This document shows, in pieces, positions 60,410 to 64,000 of a stretch of DNA of 64,000 bases. Origin of the DNA: Pseudovirgaria hyperparasitica (lineage: Eukaryota; Ascomycota; Dothideomycetes; Acrospermales; Acrospermaceae); contig NW_022985557.1 in assembly GCF_010093815.1 (NCBI RefSeq), positions 372,001-436,000 on the forward strand. The letters are read 5' to 3'. A model generated the notes under the pieces. The model saw nothing but the letters and a program-made list of their open reading frames with translations. It had not been told where the DNA came from and did no database searches. Each line of letters starts with the position of its first letter. The stretch's first letter is position 1. The translations under genes and the position numbers were made by a program.

Positions 60410-61500
60410 TGGGTATCTTAGAGGCCGAGTTTCTTTGGCAAGACGACGCTCTCTCGAAATATGCGACTCATGTAGCTGCCCTGCTGTGGATTTATGAAAT
60501 TTGACTCGTGCTATGTACGAAGCCTCATAGCTTGAACACCCTCAGGCGTGTCCCATGTGATTTTGAGTATCCCGTTCTCAAAGTGAGTGTCTTTGATAGA
60601 TCAGAATAACAAGTGCTAGGTCTGTGCTTCAGTTGGGGTCCTTTCGCTGGAATACGTTGTGGTGTGGACCTTTCTGCACGTCAAACAGGTTCGTTTGTGA
60701 TCCCGATGAGCCGTCGCGTGTTGGTGGATCCTGATGGTATGCATTGCATTAATGAACTCGAAGAAGTGGGGTTATGATAAGACCTGAGCGGGAGCTACCA
60801 CAAAGGCTTACGAAGTAGCTAGGATAAGCTGACGATTGGTGGCGAGGAGATGATGCCTAAGTATGATTGATCCCCATAGCCTAACCTGGGCTAAGCAGAT
60901 GGATGGTAGTCATATATCAGCTATACGAGACCCTAGTGAAACATGGCTTGAATGCGTGCAGATAGAGTTGCCGCAACACTGCATGGCAGCGGACTTTCGA
61001 TGCCACAGACTACGGGTATTTCTGACGATATGTATTGTGTGCGTGATGAGATCGATCCTATACCCTTGCTATCTTGATGATATCGTGTCGATCAATGATG
61101 GCGATGCGTGACGAGGCGTTTGGCCTCGGGTAACACACCTGGCCCACTTCCGAGGGATCGAGTACGTAACCGAAGCTCAAATACATTATCGGTCCTTTCC
61201 GATTGGTTCGCTGGTACACTCGTCAGTCTACCTTGGTACTATCAAACTATCAGTTCAACTGCTACACCGCATCGCAAGTAAGTTTTCGGCAGATTGAAAG
61301 CTACCTGACGGTATATGACCACAACCCGTATTAGGACATGGAGCCTGGAGGTTGTATCAACGCCCCGGCGGAGATCAAGTTTAATTTGACTTCCTAACTC
61401 GACAACGTCTTACGCATACATATTTTCAATACCTACTTGGGTCAAGAGCAAGGATATCAAAATTCGAGAACATCGAGTTTGGATTTAGCAATATTCAGCA
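60410..61500. promoter_or_regulatory. Divergent upstream region, Zn2Cys6 gene / SDR gene
   Basis: 1.1 kb between opposite starts. CCAAT boxes (as ATTGG) lie near 60834 and 61201. No open frame of protein-like composition was found. Confidence 0.45.
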
Positions 61501-62434
61501 ATGGCATCAGGAAGCGTGCGCAGCGTGCGCGCCATGTTTGAGCTCACTGATCGTAAATACATCGTCACTGGTGGCGGGCAAGGTATTGGATATGCAGTCG
61601 TGCATGCAATCTGTGAAATGGGCGGAGACGTTGCAGTTCTAGACATTGTCGATAAGCCGCTGGAAGATCTGGACGCAGTTGCAAAGAAGTTCAATCGCAA
61701 AGTCACTTATCACCAGGCCGATGTCAGTATCGAGGAGTCTTTGAGATCTGCATTCGCAGCAGGATTGAAAGCACTTGGAGGACTGGATGGAGTCTTTACT
61801 TCGGCAGGAATAGCTATCGACAAGCCATTCACGGAGCAGTCCTGGGCTGAAGTGGAGAAGATTCAGAAGGTCAACGTAAGTTTTATGCGAAAGGGAGGAC
61901 TATGGCAAGGGGCAGAGACTTATATGCTCTAGGTTTTGGGCACATTCTTCACGGCGCAGATGGCCGCAGACGAGTTCAAGAAGCAGAACAAACCAGGCAG
62001 CATCGTCACAGTCTCATCCATCACTGCTCACTGTGTCTTGCCCGGCTATCGCATGACGGGATATAACGCAAGTAAAGGAGGCGTGAAGATGCTCACCTCA
62101 GCTCTCGCTGTTGAACTTGGGCCCAAGAACATTCGTGTCAATGCCATAGCTCCAGCATTTACTGACACGGCTCAGACAAAGGTAAGAAACATTAAATCCA
62201 CATCGGAACAACATCATTGATGAACTACAGGCTGCTCGTGATGTTGCTCATCCAGAGGCAGTACATCACATGTACAATGCAGCGCCCCTGAAGCGGATTG
62301 GAACAGTAAACGACATTGTTGGTGCAGCCATTTATCTGCTGAGCGATGCATCTGCATATACAACGGGATGCGAGCTTACTGTTACGGGAGGCATCCACCT
62401 GGGCAGATCTACGGATCATGCAATGTACGAATAG
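61501..62434 (+). CDS. Short-chain dehydrogenase/reductase (classical)
   Basis: Three exons, 61501-61875, 61933-62181 and 62231-62434 (introns 57 and 49 nt), encode 275 residues. The cofactor loop is IVTGGGQGIGYAV (TGxxxGxG at 23-30), with the acidic strand end VAVLDIVD suggesting NAD(H). Active-site text is GSIVTVSSITAHC and YNASK (Tyr169, Lys173), then VELGPKNIRVNAIAPAF and the C-terminal TGCELTVTGGIHL. The residue 13 before Tyr169, where the catalytic Ser usually sits, is Thr156, with Ser153/154 nearby. An alternative start is the ATG at 61534 (MFELTDRKY). It resembles fungal D-arabinitol/sorbose-type and secondary-metabolic SDRs. Its specific role in the group is unknown. Confidence 0.92.
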
Positions 62435-63427
62435 ATACCTCGAGATGTGGAAATGAAAGGTTATGCAACTGCGTCCGACTCCGCCCATACTATTGAAACT
62501 AGCCCACAAAGCTGACACCGTTCTGAGCCTGGTGTGTACTTTTTCGTGAATTACATTCATCAAGGGGCATGCTCCGATCTACAGAACGAACCTCGTGTAA
62601 AAATCTTCATGTTTTCTCTGCATAACTACCGCTGAAGCCTGAACGACCGCTAATGCTCAAGGTCTACAGCTTTACTTTTTTAGCATTTGCTTGTTTCGAT
62701 CAAGCAGCCCCACATAAGACATCGATATGCAAGTAATGTTGATTAACAAATGTAACCCCTTTCTCTCTCTATCTCACGGAACGACCGAACACCAACTCCA
62801 TACCGAAGCCGCATCGGATCAAGACCCAAGCCCTATCATCGCGACGGCGGACTCTCTAACAACAAACGTCTCCTACTTCGGCACGCGACAGGCGCAGTCT
62901 AACCCCGCTTCGGCAAACACTCAAAAATACCCGGTCCCAAACTCTTCAGTCGCGGGCTGGCCCAACCCTTATTTAGACTAACAACACTTAGTGCGCGTAC
63001 GACTCCGCCTCGGGCGATCTCCTTCTAATCTTGATATTATCTATTCTTCGAGCGAGCCATTGCCCGAAGAACGTTTGAAGCCATGATAGCAGTGCCTCGG
63101 TCCGTGAGCGTTGTGGTGTGCCCTTGATCCGAGCCTATGTTTTGGCCATGGCCTGGGATGTCGTGGCTGAGTGAAAGATGCCGTTCCCTGCTATCAAGTA
63201 AACTCTCCTCCCCTATCGAGATAAGCTATACGCGGAGCGTTATGCTCATTAGCTTTTAACGGCCCGTATGCCCTGAGGAAAAGGGTGGAGACAAGGCAAT
63301 TGATGAAACGACTCCTCTTTTTGTAGCAATACTGGATCACTGAGTACGTGTGTTACAGCTTGTGCGACTGTGTGGGGTCATTGTTAGAGTATACAACATA
63401 CACACCAGGCCTCTATCCTAGAACAAC
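62435..63427. other. Intergenic region before the FMO-like gene
   Basis: About 1 kb. The part 62760-63000 is C-rich on the plus strand and open in one frame (62727-62981) but not protein-like by composition. An inverted repeat (ttcttcg at 63044 with cgaagaa at 63065) could form a 7-bp hairpin. A CGGTCCG palindrome lies near 63098. Otherwise nothing recognised. Confidence 0.45.
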
Positions 63428-64000
63428 ATGGCAGGCGAACGCGACATGGTAGTCGTCGGCGCCGGTAAGTCCCCTCGTACTCCCTTCAACATGCAATCTA
63501 ACAAACCAAAAGGCTGGTTCGGTCTCGCCGCTGCAAAAGCCTACATCGAACTGCACCCGGACGAGGACATCCAAGTCCTCGAATCCGCCGCGACATGCGG
63601 CGGCACATGGGGTCGCGACCGCCTCTATCCAGGCCTCAAAAGCAACAACCTGCACGGCACATACGAGTATCCCGACTACCCGATGAGCGAAGCCCTCTAC
63701 GGCGTCGCACCCGGCCAACACATCCCAGGCGCCGTCCTCCACGCCTATCTCACCGACTACGCAAAGAAGTTCGGCGTCTACAAACGCACGCAGTTCAACA
63801 CAAAGGTCACCTCGCTCGCGCCCTCTGCCGCCGGCGGCTGGACCATCACCACAACCTCCGACACGAAAGGCCCGGAGACCATCCAGACGAAGAAAATCAT
63901 CCTCGCGACGGGGCTTACGTCGACGCCCAATTTCCCGACGTATCCGGGCGTGGAAGCGCTCAATGTGCCAATTTTTCATGCTAAAGACTTTTGCATCAAT
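63428..64000 (+). CDS. FMO-like flavin monooxygenase, 5' part (cut by window end)
   Basis: The ATG at 63428 opens a 37-nt first exon, then a 48-nt intron (63465-63512), then an open second exon reaching the window end in frame; about 174 residues are visible. The join creates VVVGAGWFGLAAAKAYIE, the FAD GxGxxG motif, here interrupted by the intron. ATCGGTWGRDRLYPGLKSNN is the GGTW motif with the conserved YPGL that follows in fungal FMO-like and Baeyer-Villiger-related enzymes. IILATGLTSTPNFPTYPG is the ATG linker motif. Such enzymes oxidise nitrogen, sulfur or ketone groups, often in secondary metabolism. The NADPH-binding and C-terminal parts lie outside the window. Confidence 0.9.
   Translation, partial: MAGERDMVVVGAGKSPRTPFNMQSNKPKGWFGLAAAKAYIELHPDEDIQVLESAATCGGTWGRDRLYPGLKSNNLHGTYEYPDYPMSEALYGVAPGQHIPGAVLHAYLTDYAKKFGVYKRTQFNTKVTSLAPSAAGGWTITTTSDTKGPETIQTKKIILATGLTSTPNFPTYPGVEALNVPIFHAKDFCIN

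Noticed and set aside
62727-62981. 84-residue plus-strand frame
   Set aside because: Polar random-looking composition, no motif, no exon partner.

Overview
The window looks like one end of a scaffold from a filamentous ascomycete (Pezizomycotina, perhaps Dothideomycetes; the class is a guess). The support is short GT..AG introns (about 44-109 nt), compact gene spacing, Zn2Cys6 regulators, and a sharply two-part base composition. The first ~13.15 kb is TA-rich, poor in CpA/TpG but still holding CpG, as left by repeat-induced point mutation (RIP). The rest is balanced and gene-bearing.

Region 1 (1-13.15 kb, one 300-N gap) is a transposon graveyard. On the minus strand lies a Plavaka-type (CACTA-superfamily) transposase core (about 2.95-4.8 kb). 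On the plus strand is a Tad1-like LINE with a reverse-transcriptase domain (8.5-10.98 kb). On the minus strand is a Tc1/mariner-like transposase (about 12.0-13.0 kb). The Plavaka core and the LINE RT can each be followed in one reading frame broken only by stop codons, as RIP point mutation would leave them.

Region 2 (13.5-42.7 kb) is mostly ordinary chromosome: an MFS transporter, a YAE1-like Fe-S adaptor sharing a 126-bp divergent promoter with a mitochondrial ABC1/UbiB-family protein, a 2.4-kb gene-poor stretch, a small membrane protein, a fatty-acid-hydroxylase-superfamily enzyme, an F-box protein, a Tyr/Asp-repeat GPI wall protein, then a tight housekeeping block: SPT16 (FACT), IPI3 (pre-rRNA processing), an FSH1-type serine hydrolase and RPN5 (proteasome lid/COP9-like). 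A Cys-rich single-pass surface protein and a CAP10-type glycosyltransferase close the region.

Region 3 (43.2-64.0 kb) is dense in catabolic or secondary-metabolic genes: a phenol-hydroxylase-like flavoprotein, a HAD-IIA phosphatase with a mitochondrial presequence, a Zn2Cys6 factor, an SDR, a small acidic protein, a salicylate-hydroxylase-like flavoprotein, a dienelactone-hydrolase/SnoaL-like fusion, a 2,3-dihydroxybenzoate decarboxylase, a second Zn2Cys6 factor, another SDR, and the start of an FMO-like monooxygenase cut by the window edge. My inference is an aromatic-acid (salicylate / 2,3-dihydroxybenzoate to catechol) degradation cluster. No ring-cleavage dioxygenase is seen in the window. 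All exon coordinates come from reading splice sites and frames by eye; all family calls are from motif recognition, not database search.
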